Source: Phycisphaerales bacterium
GTDB lineage: Bacteria; Bacteroidota; Bacteroidia; Chitinophagales; Chitinophagaceae
Assembly: GCA_030054025.1 (NCBI GenBank)
Contig: JASGCQ010000008.1
Span: forward strand, 1-46,058
Length of the DNA stretch: 46,058 bases
Direction of reading: 5' to 3'
Shown: piece after piece, positions 1-6,639 of the stretch
How positions within the stretch are numbered: the first letter of the stretch is position 1
Layout: each line of letters begins with the position of its first letter
Notes under the pieces: generated by a model
What the model was told of the DNA's origin: nothing
Seen by the model: the letters and a program-made list of their open reading frames with translations, nothing else
Database searches by the model: none
Made by a program: the position numbers and the translations under genes

Positions 1-213
1 CACTTGAACTACAAGCTAAAGACCTGACGAGAAGAACAACGAACGCCTAATATATTAGGTTATCTATAACACTCCTATAAACCATTGGTTTTATTGAGTT
101 CTGTTGTACTATAAATTTGGTACAACAGAAGTGCAACAAATTAAAAACTACTTACTATACTGTAAATTCCTTTCTGTTCAAGCTGTGCCTGTCTGCTCAA
201 TGCTTGCATTTCT
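1..213. other. Gene-free left edge with two palindromic sequences
   Basis: No credible coding sequence is visible here. The stretch contains a perfect 14-bp palindrome CCTAATATATTAGG at 46-59. It also contains a perfect 11-bp inverted repeat, TTCTGTTGTAC at 99-109 and its complement at 120-130, around a 10-nt A/T-rich loop. Neither is followed by a U-tract, so a classic terminator is not indicated; an operator or the scar of an old insertion are alternatives. The sequence upstream of base 1 is not available. Confidence 0.4.
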
Positions 214-218
214 TTTAA

Positions 219-396
219 CCCAGATTTTGCAATAGCGGTATTTTTGAATAATCTGCCCCAAAAATGCCCTCCTTTTTGAAGATCTATTGTTGATACTTTA
301 GATGGATAATCAAATGTTTGCGTTGTATATTTTCTACTGCTTTGCAGTTGAAATTTCCCCAAAAACTGTCAATATGTACCTACTGCAAAATCTGGG
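219..396. mobile_element. MITE copy A (178 bp, intact ends)
   Basis: A short element bounded by imperfect terminal inverted repeats of the form CCCAGATTTTGCARTAG (left 219-235, right 380-396). It is flanked by the 5-bp direct repeat TTTAA at 214-218 and 397-401, which looks like a target-site duplication. The interior is too short for a transposase. A closely related copy lies at 13043-13214. Ends beginning with CC and a 4-5 bp duplication would fit an IS1380-family parent, but that assignment is inference. An open frame crossing the element on the minus strand reads through the terminal repeat and is not considered a gene. Confidence 0.75.
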
Positions 397-443
397 TTTA
401 ACAGAGTCTAATTCTTATACTCAAACTATCTGAATAAATAAAG

Positions 444-470
444 ACCACAATCTCTTGTGGTTTTTATTTA
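444..470. terminator. Bidirectional terminator downstream of citrate synthase
   Basis: A 7-bp stem ACCACAA (444-450) / TTGTGGT (455-461) closes a TCTC loop and is followed by TTTTATTTATTTT on the plus strand. The A/T flanks extend the pairing, and the opposite strand also ends in a T-rich tract (CTTTATTTATT). It sits just beyond the citrate synthase stop codon, so its likely job is to end that minus-strand transcript; it could work in both directions. Confidence 0.6.
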
Positions 471-481
471 TTTTAGCAAGC

Positions 482-1798
482 TTACTGAACAGCTTGCTTC
501 GCAATATAATTTTTAATCCATTCTGTTGTCATAGATTTTGGACGCTCAATAGCAAAGCCCAAAGCTCTATCCCAACAAAGGCTAGCGAGCACACCCAAAG
601 CACGGCTCACACCGAATAATACCGTGTAGAAATCTTCTTCTATCAAACCATAATGCTTTAACAATGCCCCGGAATGAGCATCCACATTAGGCCAAGGATT
701 TTTGATTTTGCCTGTTGACTCCAAAATATCAGGTGCAACTTCATACACATTCCAAACAGTTTTTACAGTAGGGTCATTGGGGCAATGAACTTTAGCAAAT
801 TCCATTTGAGCAGTGAAGCGAGGATCTGTTTTCCGCAACACGGCATGGCCGTAGCCTGGTACTACTTTACCTTCAGTTAAAGTCTTTTTGATATAATCGG
901 CAATCTGTTCTTTTGAAGGTTCTAGTGTACCTAGATTTTCTTGTAATTCTTCAATCCAACGAATCACTTCTTGATTTGCTAATCCATGCAAGGGGCCTGC
1001 CAATCCAGTCATACCTGCAGCAAAAGAAAGATAAGGATCGCTGAGAGCAGATCCTACCAAGTGAGTAGCATGTGCTGAAACATTGCCTCCTTCGTGATCC
1101 GCATGAATAGTCAAATACAAACGTATCAACTCTACAAAACCATGTTCGCTATAGCCCAACATGTGGGCAAAGTTGGCACCCCAATCCAACATGCCATCGG
1201 GTTGGATATGTTCTCCATTCTTGTATTTACGACGATAGATATATGCTGCCACCCTTGGTAAGCGAGCAATTAATGTCATTGTATCTTCAAAAGTGTAGTC
1301 CCAATACTCTTTTTTACTAATGCCTTCATTGTAGGCTTTAGCAAATTTAGATTCAGTTTGCAAAGCCAATACAGCAACGCTGAATTGAGTCATTGGGTGC
1401 GTGCCTACAGGCAATGATTCAATGACATCAAAAACATGGTTAGGAACATGAGAGCGACGAGCCCAGGTGGCCGAAATATGCTCCACATCCTCATGTGAAG
1501 GCAATTCCCCCATCAACATTAAGTAAAATAAACCCTCGGGTAATGGTTCATTGCCTGCTTCCGAGTGGGGTAACTTTTCGCGCAACTCGGGAATCGAACA
1601 TCCACGAAACCGAATGCCCTCGTTAGCATCCAACAAAGAGGTCTCAGTTATCAAACCAGGAATACCTCTCATACCTTGATAAGCTTGAGCAACGGTAACT
1701 TCTCCTAAAGAAAGTTCCCCATGCTCTGCAATGATTTTTTTAATCTCAGTAGCTTGTATGTCTGCAATTTTTTTGAAATGGTCTTTTATATAACCCAT
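482..1798 (-). CDS. gltA: Citrate synthase, mitochondrial (eukaryotic-like) type
   Basis: Condenses oxaloacetate and acetyl-CoA to citrate at the entry of the TCA cycle, in the cytosol. The 438-aa sequence closely follows the animal mitochondrial enzyme rather than the E. coli hexameric type. The three catalytic residues lie in their usual contexts: His271 in [11 protein letters not shown], His318 in [15 protein letters not shown] and Asp373 in WPNVDAHSG. The SRALGVLA and ERPKSM segments near the C-terminus are also typical. Length is normal for a form without a transit peptide. It is a single gene: a Bacteroidota -7 box lies about 60 nt upstream and a hairpin terminator follows the stop. The start ATG follows an A/T-rich leader. 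Nothing looks damaged. Confidence 0.96.
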   Translation of the reverse strand: MGYIKDHFKKIADIQATEIKKIIAEHGELSLGEVTVAQAYQGMRGIPGLITETSLLDANEGIRFRGCSIPELREKLPHSEAGNEPLPEGLFYLMLMGELPSHEDVEHISATWARRSHVPNHVFDVIESLPVGTHPMTQFSVAVLALQTESKFAKAYNEGISKKEYWDYTFEDTMTLIARLPRVAAYIYRRKYKNGEHIQPDGMLDWGANFAHMLGYSEHGFVELIRLYLTIHADHEGGNVSAHATHLVGSALSDPYLSFAAGMTGLAGPLHGLANQEVIRWIEELQENLGTLEPSKEQIADYIKKTLTEGKVVPGYGHAVLRKTDPRFTAQMEFAKVHCPNDPTVKTVWNVYEVAPDILESTGKIKNPWPNVDAHSGALLKHYGLIEEDFYTVLFGVSRALGVLASLCWDRALGFAIERPKSMTTEWIKNYIAKQAVQ

Positions 1799-1830
1799 AA
1801 AAAAAGAAAAAAGAAAAATGATGGATATTT

Positions 1831-1849
1831 TGAAACTCCTTTAGTTTCA
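1831..1849 (-). promoter_or_regulatory. 5'-UTR hairpin of citrate synthase mRNA
   Basis: A perfect 7-bp inverted repeat (TGAAACT at 1831-1837, AGTTTCA at 1843-1849) with a 5-nt loop lies between the predicted -7 box (1857-1864) and the citrate synthase start. If the -7 box is right, the hairpin would sit at the very 5' end of the transcript. The purine-rich loop (AAAGG in mRNA sense) could touch the ribosome. Role is inferred only. Confidence 0.35.
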
Positions 1850-1856
1850 ACGAACA

Positions 1857-1864
1857 CAAAGGTA
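1857..1864 (-). promoter_or_regulatory. -7 promoter box of citrate synthase
   Basis: In minus-strand sense the sequence reads TACCTTTG, a full match to the Bacteroidota -7 consensus TAnnTTTG. It is 58 nt before the citrate synthase start codon. A convincing -33 TTTG element at the right spacing was not identified. Confidence 0.55.
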
Positions 1865-2057
1865 ATGAATGCAAGCCAAGAAAACATCGGGCATTATAAA
1901 CGAATTGTTATTAATAATGTAATATGCTGTTTTGCCAGTTTGCCAAAAGCCATTCGGTACACGTCATCAGCAATGGTCTTTGCTCTGCCACAGACAACCT
2001 TAATCATTTGCCCACGGCTCATCCTTGCTTTTCGCTGATAAAACTGACTTTCAAAAT
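1865..2057 (-). other. Decayed sequence downstream of the truncated YCF48 frame
   Basis: An open minus-strand frame (1894-2151, shifted relative to the YCF48-like frame) encodes a basic stretch containing FYQRKARMSRG and AKTIADDVYRM. That vaguely resembles the C-terminus of an IS110-type transposase, but I cannot recognise it securely. It has no plausible start of its own and overlaps the end of the YCF48-like fragment. The most cautious reading is a junction where foreign sequence replaced the rest of the YCF48-like gene. Confidence 0.25.
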
Positions 2058-2411
2058 CTACTTGAGTGCAGTTTTGTTTGTCGTCCAGTTTGTTCCTCCA
2101 TCTCTCGTTTTGTGGACGATACCCTTCGGATAATTGCCGCCTGCTACCCAACCTACGGAATCATTCACAAAGAATACATCGAACAAATTATTTTCTTTGA
2201 GTAATGATAACCATCGCCAGCTTTTACCACTGTCATTGGTGTACTGAAGACCTGAAATGGAAAGTATATAGTCTGTTTTTGCACTTAGAAATGATGCATA
2301 GCAATTGCTTAATCCGTCTTGTATTTGTTTGGCATGCCATTGAGCAGATGAAGCATGAAATACCCCAAGGCAAAAAACAAAGAACAGTAGTTTAGACGAA
2401 CAATTCATCAA
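2058..2411 (-). pseudogene. YCF48/BNR-like secreted protein, truncated after 117 codons
   Basis: The frame begins with a clear signal peptide (hydrophobic core LLFFVFCLGVF, cleavage probably after SSA). It continues as a beta-propeller of the YCF48/sortilin type, with the blade motifs TNDSGKSW and TRDGGTNW. Family members normally carry several such blades over 300 or more residues; this one stops after two, at TNKTALK. It overlaps the 3' end of the upstream epimerase gene by about 20 nt, so translation was probably coupled. The start could be either of two adjacent ATGs. The sequence just past the stop looks unrelated, so I read it as a 3'-truncated gene, although a short functional protein cannot be excluded. 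Confidence 0.55.
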
Positions 2412-3390
2412 ATTTATTTTGCGATGCTTTATACGCTTTCGCCATTTCGTCTATACAATTTTTGATAGGAGTATATTGAAATTCTGGTAAGGCATTCAGA
2501 AATTTACTGTTGTCATAATAACATTTTACCTGTGCGGTGCGGGCTGTTTCTTTGCTTACTGTTCCTGATTTGCCTGTTGCCAGTTTCTTTACCCAGTTCC
2601 AACGCCAAAGTAAATCTATGATCCATTTTGCAGCTTTAATCTGTGGCGCTTTTTTGCCTAGGGCATTTGCCATCATTGTAAATATTTCTTTGTAACTATG
2701 ATTGCCTTCTGAAAGAATAAACCGTTCTTCATTGATATCACTTTTCATGAGCCATATCATTGCACGCACTACATCGGCAACATCTACCCATCCGTTAATT
2801 CCTTCGGTATAAAACGGGAATTCGTTGTCCGCTACTTTTATCAATCGGGCAGAGCCTTCGTCCCAATTGCCTGCACCTAATATAATGGCAGGATTAATAA
2901 TTGCCGCATTCAAGCCCTCTGCCATTGCACGCCATACTTCCATTTCGGCAAGATATTTACTGCGAGCATAAGCGGTATTTTTTTTGCTTTCTTCCCAAAA
3001 AGAATCTTCACTTAATGGCTTTTCAATATTTCCCCTGCCCAGTGTAGCAATGGAGCTAACATGAATCAATTTGCGTACATTGAACCCTAGTGCGGCATTT
3101 ACTACATTGGCCGTACTGTGGATATTTATTTTTTGGATGAGGTATTTGTCTTCAGCGTCAAAAGAAACTTTTGCTGCACAATGATATACTTCTGTAATGT
3201 CAGTAAAAGCTTCTGCTACGGCATAAACGTCCAATAAATCACATTGCATCCAGCTTGTATTCGCAAATTGGAGCAATGCTTCATCGGGAGGATTGTTATG
3301 ATACAATGCTCTTATGGGTACATTTACTTTCGCCAACTGGCGCAATAAATGTTGCCCTAAAAAACCACTGGCACCTGTAACAAGAATCAT
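2392..3390 (-). CDS. NAD(P)-dependent epimerase/dehydratase (extended SDR)
   Basis: An extended short-chain dehydrogenase of 332 aa. The N-terminal Rossmann motif TGASGFLG is at residues 5-12, the active-site serine region HVSS at 110-113, and the catalytic YxxxK pair is Tyr141/Lys145 (YARSKY). The overall sequence is closest in style to the dihydroflavonol-4-reductase / 3-beta-hydroxysteroid dehydrogenase branch used on sugar, lipid or aldehyde substrates; the substrate cannot be told. The C-terminal half carries the usual substrate-binding region. It is transcribed with the truncated YCF48-like frame, which overlaps its stop, and lies 106 nt downstream of pheS on the same strand. The start ATG lies directly before the nucleotide-binding strand, as expected. 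Confidence 0.9.
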   Translation of the reverse strand: MILVTGASGFLGQHLLRQLAKVNVPIRALYHNNPPDEALLQFANTSWMQCDLLDVYAVAEAFTDITEVYHCAAKVSFDAEDKYLIQKINIHSTANVVNAALGFNVRKLIHVSSIATLGRGNIEKPLSEDSFWEESKKNTAYARSKYLAEMEVWRAMAEGLNAAIINPAIILGAGNWDEGSARLIKVADNEFPFYTEGINGWVDVADVVRAMIWLMKSDINEERFILSEGNHSYKEIFTMMANALGKKAPQIKAAKWIIDLLWRWNWVKKLATGKSGTVSKETARTAQVKCYYDNSKFLNALPEFQYTPIKNCIDEMAKAYKASQNKFDELFV

Positions 3391-3496
3391 TTAATTCATT
3401 GAATGTTGAAAATGGAGCATTGAAAATTCAATCATTATAAATAGTTTTGAATTCTTTACAAACAAAATAAATCTTTGCGATAGAGCAAACAATAGC

Positions 3497-4525
3497 TTAC
3501 TCAATTGCCTGAAATTGCTTTAGAAAGCGCACATCATTTTGAGAATAAAGGCGCAAGTCGTTTACCTGATACTTAATTTGCGTAATACGCTCCACGCCCA
3601 TACCAAAAGCAAATCCACTATATACTTCGGGGTTTATACCGAAATTGTGCAGCATGTTAGGGTGTACCATGCCACATCCCAATATTTCTACCCAACCAGT
3701 ATGCTTGCACAAATTGCAACCACTACCGCCACATACTGTACATGAAATATCCATTTCGGCACTAGGCTCTGTAAAAGGAAAATAGGAGGGGCGGAACCGA
3801 ACTTTGGTTTCTAGTCCAAACATCTCCGTCACAAAATGGTATAAAGTTTGTTTTAAGTCTGCAAAAGAAACCCCTTTATCAATATATAAACCCTCGCATT
3901 GGTGAAAAAAACAATGGGCTCGTGCGCTGATGGTTTCGTTGCGATACACTCTGCCCGGGCAGATGACACGCAGGGGCAATTCACCTTTTTCGAGCATACG
4001 CGCTTGCACCGAAGAGGTGTGTGTGCGCAACACCCAATCGGGGTTGGAGGCTACATAAAAGGTGTCCTGCATATCGCGCGCAGTATGATTTTCGGGCATA
4101 TTGAGCGAAGTGAAGTTGTGCCAATCATCCTCTACCTCGGGGCCGGTAGCAATACTAAAACCTAATTTTTCGAATATAGAAACAATTTTGTTTTCTACCA
4201 TGCGCAATGGATGGCGTGTACCCATTGGGATACTCGTACCCGGTAGGCTGAGGTCTATTTTTGCTTCCTTATTTTTGCTGTTGTTTTGTAAATGGGCAAA
4301 AGCTTCGTATTGAGCTTCTGCAAACGCTTTAAAGGCATTCAGCAATAAGCCCGCTTCTTTTTTTTGAGGTCCAGGTACATTTTTCATTTCGCCAAAAATC
4401 TCTTTGACAATACCCTTAGTACCCAAATATTGGATGCGATAAGCCTCTAATTCGGCGGCGTTGGAAGGATTGAAAGCCTTGATTTCAGCCTCGTGAGCGG
4501 CAATTTTGCGCTGTAATTCTTGCAT
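3497..4525 (-). CDS. pheS: Phenylalanine--tRNA ligase alpha subunit
   Basis: Catalytic subunit of the alpha2-beta2 PheRS that charges tRNA-Phe in the cytosol. Visible class II features are motif 1 (HPLRMVENKI region), motif 2 (RVYRNETISARAH with the downstream FHQCEG) and motif 3 (GFAFGMGVERI). There is also a CxxC...CxxC cluster (CTVCGGSGCNLC), of the kind seen in several bacterial PheS. The N-terminal coiled-coil tRNA-binding arm is present. I place the start at the internal ATG (342 aa), not the TTG three codons earlier. That TTG belongs to a TATATTTG promoter box ending only 6 nt before the ATG, so the mRNA may be leaderless. PheT is not in the window. It is divergent from bamD, 121 nt away. 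Confidence 0.95.
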   Translation of the reverse strand: MQELQRKIAAHEAEIKAFNPSNAAELEAYRIQYLGTKGIVKEIFGEMKNVPGPQKKEAGLLLNAFKAFAEAQYEAFAHLQNNSKNKEAKIDLSLPGTSIPMGTRHPLRMVENKIVSIFEKLGFSIATGPEVEDDWHNFTSLNMPENHTARDMQDTFYVASNPDWVLRTHTSSVQARMLEKGELPLRVICPGRVYRNETISARAHCFFHQCEGLYIDKGVSFADLKQTLYHFVTEMFGLETKVRFRPSYFPFTEPSAEMDISCTVCGGSGCNLCKHTGWVEILGCGMVHPNMLHNFGINPEVYSGFAFGMGVERITQIKYQVNDLRLYSQNDVRFLKQFQAIE

Positions 4526-4531
4526 AGGCTG

Positions 4532-4539
4532 CAAATATA
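4532..4539 (-). promoter_or_regulatory. -7 promoter box of pheS, adjacent to the start codon
   Basis: Minus-strand TATATTTG matches TAnnTTTG exactly and ends 6 nt before the pheS ATG. If the transcription start lies a few bases past the box, as is usual in Bacteroidota, the message would have almost no leader. This box decides the pheS start, because the upstream in-frame TTG lies inside it. Confidence 0.6.
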
Positions 4540-4630
4540 CTTAATTAGCCAATCGGGTAAATATTGGATTATAAGCTAATTTTTAACACCCCCTTTTCAA
4601 ATCAGATTAGGAATTTTTTTAGTTGTGCCT

Positions 4631-4638
4631 TATCTTTG
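4631..4638 (+). promoter_or_regulatory. -7 promoter box of bamD, adjacent to the start codon
   Basis: TATCTTTG, a full TAnnTTTG match, ends 8 nt before the bamD ATG at 4647. An in-frame TTG at 4623 lies upstream of the box and so would be outside the transcript. The site is consistent with a leaderless or near-leaderless bamD-rpoZ message. Confidence 0.6.
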
Positions 4639-4646
4639 CCCTCCCT

Positions 4647-5453
4647 ATGATTTTTCGACGTTTAGGCATACTGTTCATTTTCTCGGCTTTTAGCTTGCTT
4701 ATTTCTTGTAGTGGTTTTGAGCGTGCCAAGAAAAGTGATGATGTCAATTACAAGTTTTCTATGGCGAATAAGTACTTCGATAAGAAGGATTATTTGCGTG
4801 CCCGTGAGTTGTACGAGAGTCTGATGCCAGTAATGAAAGGAACAAAAAATTTCGAACCCTTGTATTATAAGTATGCAATGGCCTGTTTTAGACTGAAGGA
4901 TTACAATTCTTCTTCCTATCATTTTCGCAATTACACGATTACCTACCCCAATTCGCCCAATTGGGATGAGGCTTCTTTCTTGCATGCCTATTCTATCTAC
5001 AAACTGTCGCCTAAAGTAACGGTGATGCAAACAAATACTGAAAAAGCATTGGAGGTATTGCAGACCTTCGTCAACAATAATCCTGGCAGCAAACACATAG
5101 AGGAAGCCAAAAGTTATATTGCCATTACACAAAGCAAATTAGAGGAAAAAGCCGCTATTGCTGCAAAGTTGTATTACGACATCAGTCAGTACAAAGCCGC
5201 CGCCGTGGTGTACCGTAATATTCAAACTGATTTTCCTTCATCGAAAAGAATGGATGAATATCAGTATATGATTGTGAAATCAAATTATAAATTTGCCAAA
5301 GCAAGTATAAAAGAAAAACAAGAAGAACGTTTTGTGAACGTATTGAGTGCCTATCAAGAACTGGTTGATAGCTACCCTCAATCCAAATACATAAAGGACG
5401 CCGAGAAATATTTTACTTTGGCGAGTACAAACATTAAAAATCTAAAAAAATGA
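4647..5453 (+). CDS. bamD: Outer membrane assembly lipoprotein BamD
   Basis: Essential lipoprotein partner of BamA in the machinery that folds beta-barrel proteins into the outer membrane. The 268-aa product starts with a lipoprotein signal peptide: basic MIFRRLG, a hydrophobic core, and lipobox LLISC with Cys21. It continues as a series of tetratricopeptide-like helical repeats (YFDKKDYLRARELYESL, YKYAMACFRLKDYNSSSYHF, AYQELVDSYPQSKY), as in YfiO/BamD. The ATG at 4647 is chosen because it gives a proper signal peptide and lies just after a promoter box. Its stop overlaps the rpoZ start (ATGA), so the two are translationally coupled, an arrangement common in Bacteroidota. The downstream coaBC often found next to this pair is absent here. 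Confidence 0.92.
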   Translation: MIFRRLGILFIFSAFSLLISCSGFERAKKSDDVNYKFSMANKYFDKKDYLRARELYESLMPVMKGTKNFEPLYYKYAMACFRLKDYNSSSYHFRNYTITYPNSPNWDEASFLHAYSIYKLSPKVTVMQTNTEKALEVLQTFVNNNPGSKHIEEAKSYIAITQSKLEEKAAIAAKLYYDISQYKAAAVVYRNIQTDFPSSKRMDEYQYMIVKSNYKFAKASIKEKQEERFVNVLSAYQELVDSYPQSKYIKDAEKYFTLASTNIKNLKK

Positions 5454-5770
5454 GTTTAAATAAAAAAGCACTTGCTGCTGTCAATCCGCTGATTGAAACC
5501 CGAGATGTAAATGCGATTAAAAACAAAACAGGCAATTTGTACGAGAGTATTGTTGTGATGTCACGTCGTGCAGGACAGATTTCAGTTGCGGTAAAAGAGG
5601 AATTGCACAAAAAACTCGAAGAATTTGGTAGCCATACCGACAATCTTGAAGAAATACACGAAAACAAAGAGCAAATCGAAATTTCGCGTATGTACGAACG
5701 TTTGGCAAATCCTGCATTGCAATCACTCACTGAGTTTGCAGACGAAAAAATTTACTACAGAAAAAAATAA
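5450..5770 (+). CDS. rpoZ: DNA-directed RNA polymerase omega subunit (Rpb6-like, Bacteroidota type)
   Basis: Small RNA polymerase subunit that helps assemble or stabilise beta'. The 106-aa sequence has the Bacteroidota omega pattern: the segment around NKTGNLYESIVVMSRRA followed by QISVAVKEELHKKL matches the omega/Rpb6 fold, where a helix pair clamps the beta' C-terminus. The C-terminal part (ERLANPALQSLTEF) is the lineage-specific extension. It starts with an ATG overlapping the bamD stop by 4 nt and is therefore probably expressed from the bamD promoter. The call rests on recognising the family and on the bamD neighbourhood. Confidence 0.85.
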   Translation: MSLNKKALAAVNPLIETRDVNAIKNKTGNLYESIVVMSRRAGQISVAVKEELHKKLEEFGSHTDNLEEIHENKEQIEISRMYERLANPALQSLTEFADEKIYYRKK

Positions 5771-5872
5771 GCATTTCGCTCATTATATTCTTAAGCGCAG
5801 CATTTGATTTTCATTTGCTGCGTTTTTTGGTGAACATAGCTGTCGTTTTTGCACAGTATTCAATCCTGTATT

Positions 5873-6562
5873 TTGTATCAACATATTTTTTTTGACCTCG
5901 ACCACACGCTTTGGGATTTCGAACGAAATTCTAAAGATACCATGTGGCAACTCTACCAAAGATTTGATTTGGCAAAAAGAGGTATTGACGATTTTGAAGT
6001 TTTTTATACGGTGTATAAAGAACACAATGAGAAGTTGTGGACACGTTTTCGGAAAGGGTTTATAAAGCGCGAAGAACTTCGCTGGAAGCGGATGTGGCAT
6101 ACCCTTATTGATTTTAAAATAGGGGATACTAAGATTGCTAACGAACTGAGTAGTGCTTATTTAGAGATTTTACCCACGCAGCGATTTTTGATACCCGACG
6201 CCCAAGAGGTAGTAGTCTATTGCTCTCGCAAATACCAATTGCACGTTATTACTAATGGTTTCGAAACTACCCAACGTCAAAAATTGTATTATTGCGGCCT
6301 GTCCTCCTATTTTAATCAATTGATTACTTCAGAAAAAAGCAACAGTATCAAGCCTAAAAAGGAAATTTTTGAGTTTGCCCAAAAACTCACGGGGGCAAGA
6401 CCCGAGGACTGCTTGATGATTGGCGATGCGCTTGAGATAGACGTACTTGGAGCAATGAATGCCGGCTGGGATGCTGTTTATTTTAACCCCGAACAATTGG
6501 CGCATGCGCATAAAATAACCCACGAAATTGCGACCCTAAAAAGCCTTTTGAATATCTTATAA
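5873..6562 (+). CDS. HAD-superfamily hydrolase, YjjG-like nucleotidase
   Basis: Cytosolic phosphatase of HAD subfamily IA, similar to the YjjG group that dephosphorylates nucleoside 5'-monophosphates. Motif I is FFDLDHTLWDF with nucleophile Asp8 and acid/base Asp10. Motif II is VITNGF, motif III the KPKKEIF lysine, and motif IV GDALEIDVLGA. Family members normally begin a few residues before the FFDLDHT motif. I therefore take the TTG at 5873 (229 aa) as start, giving MYQHIFFDLD; another in-frame TTG at 5849 would add 8 unneeded residues, and no ATG is available. The true substrate is not evident. The gene lies about 100 nt after rpoZ and 77 nt before the PBP2 gene. Confidence 0.85.
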   Translation: MYQHIFFDLDHTLWDFERNSKDTMWQLYQRFDLAKRGIDDFEVFYTVYKEHNEKLWTRFRKGFIKREELRWKRMWHTLIDFKIGDTKIANELSSAYLEILPTQRFLIPDAQEVVVYCSRKYQLHVITNGFETTQRQKLYYCGLSSYFNQLITSEKSNSIKPKKEIFEFAQKLTGARPEDCLMIGDALEIDVLGAMNAGWDAVYFNPEQLAHAHKITHEIATLKSLLNIL

Positions 6563-6591
6563 ACGTGTTATGCAAAGCCATCTTTTTGCAT

Positions 6592-6599
6592 TAGGTTTG
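6592..6599 (+). promoter_or_regulatory. -7 promoter box of the PBP2 gene
   Basis: TAGGTTTG matches TAnnTTTG and lies 40 nt before the PBP2 start codon, in the gap after the HAD gene. No clear -33 box was found. Confidence 0.45.
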
Positions 6600-6639
6600 C
6601 AAGACAAAATTCGCCTCCTTTTTTAAATAATAAATTGCA

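Noticed and set aside
141..362. Minus-strand open frame of 73 codons beginning MGKFQLQSSRK, with a similar frame at 12977-13186
   Set aside because: Both frames run through the inverted-repeat element and its terminal repeat; the shared residues (AKSG) are just a translation of the repeat end. The element is only 178 bp, so a transposase is excluded.
1721..2038. Plus-strand open frame of 105 codons between the citrate synthase start and the decayed YCF48 region
   Set aside because: It overlaps the 5' end of citrate synthase on the opposite strand and has no recognisable domain, signal or start context.
4623..4646. Upstream TTG start for bamD
   Set aside because: It lies upstream of the promoter box TATCTTTG, so it would not be in the transcript; the ATG at 4647 gives a proper lipoprotein signal.
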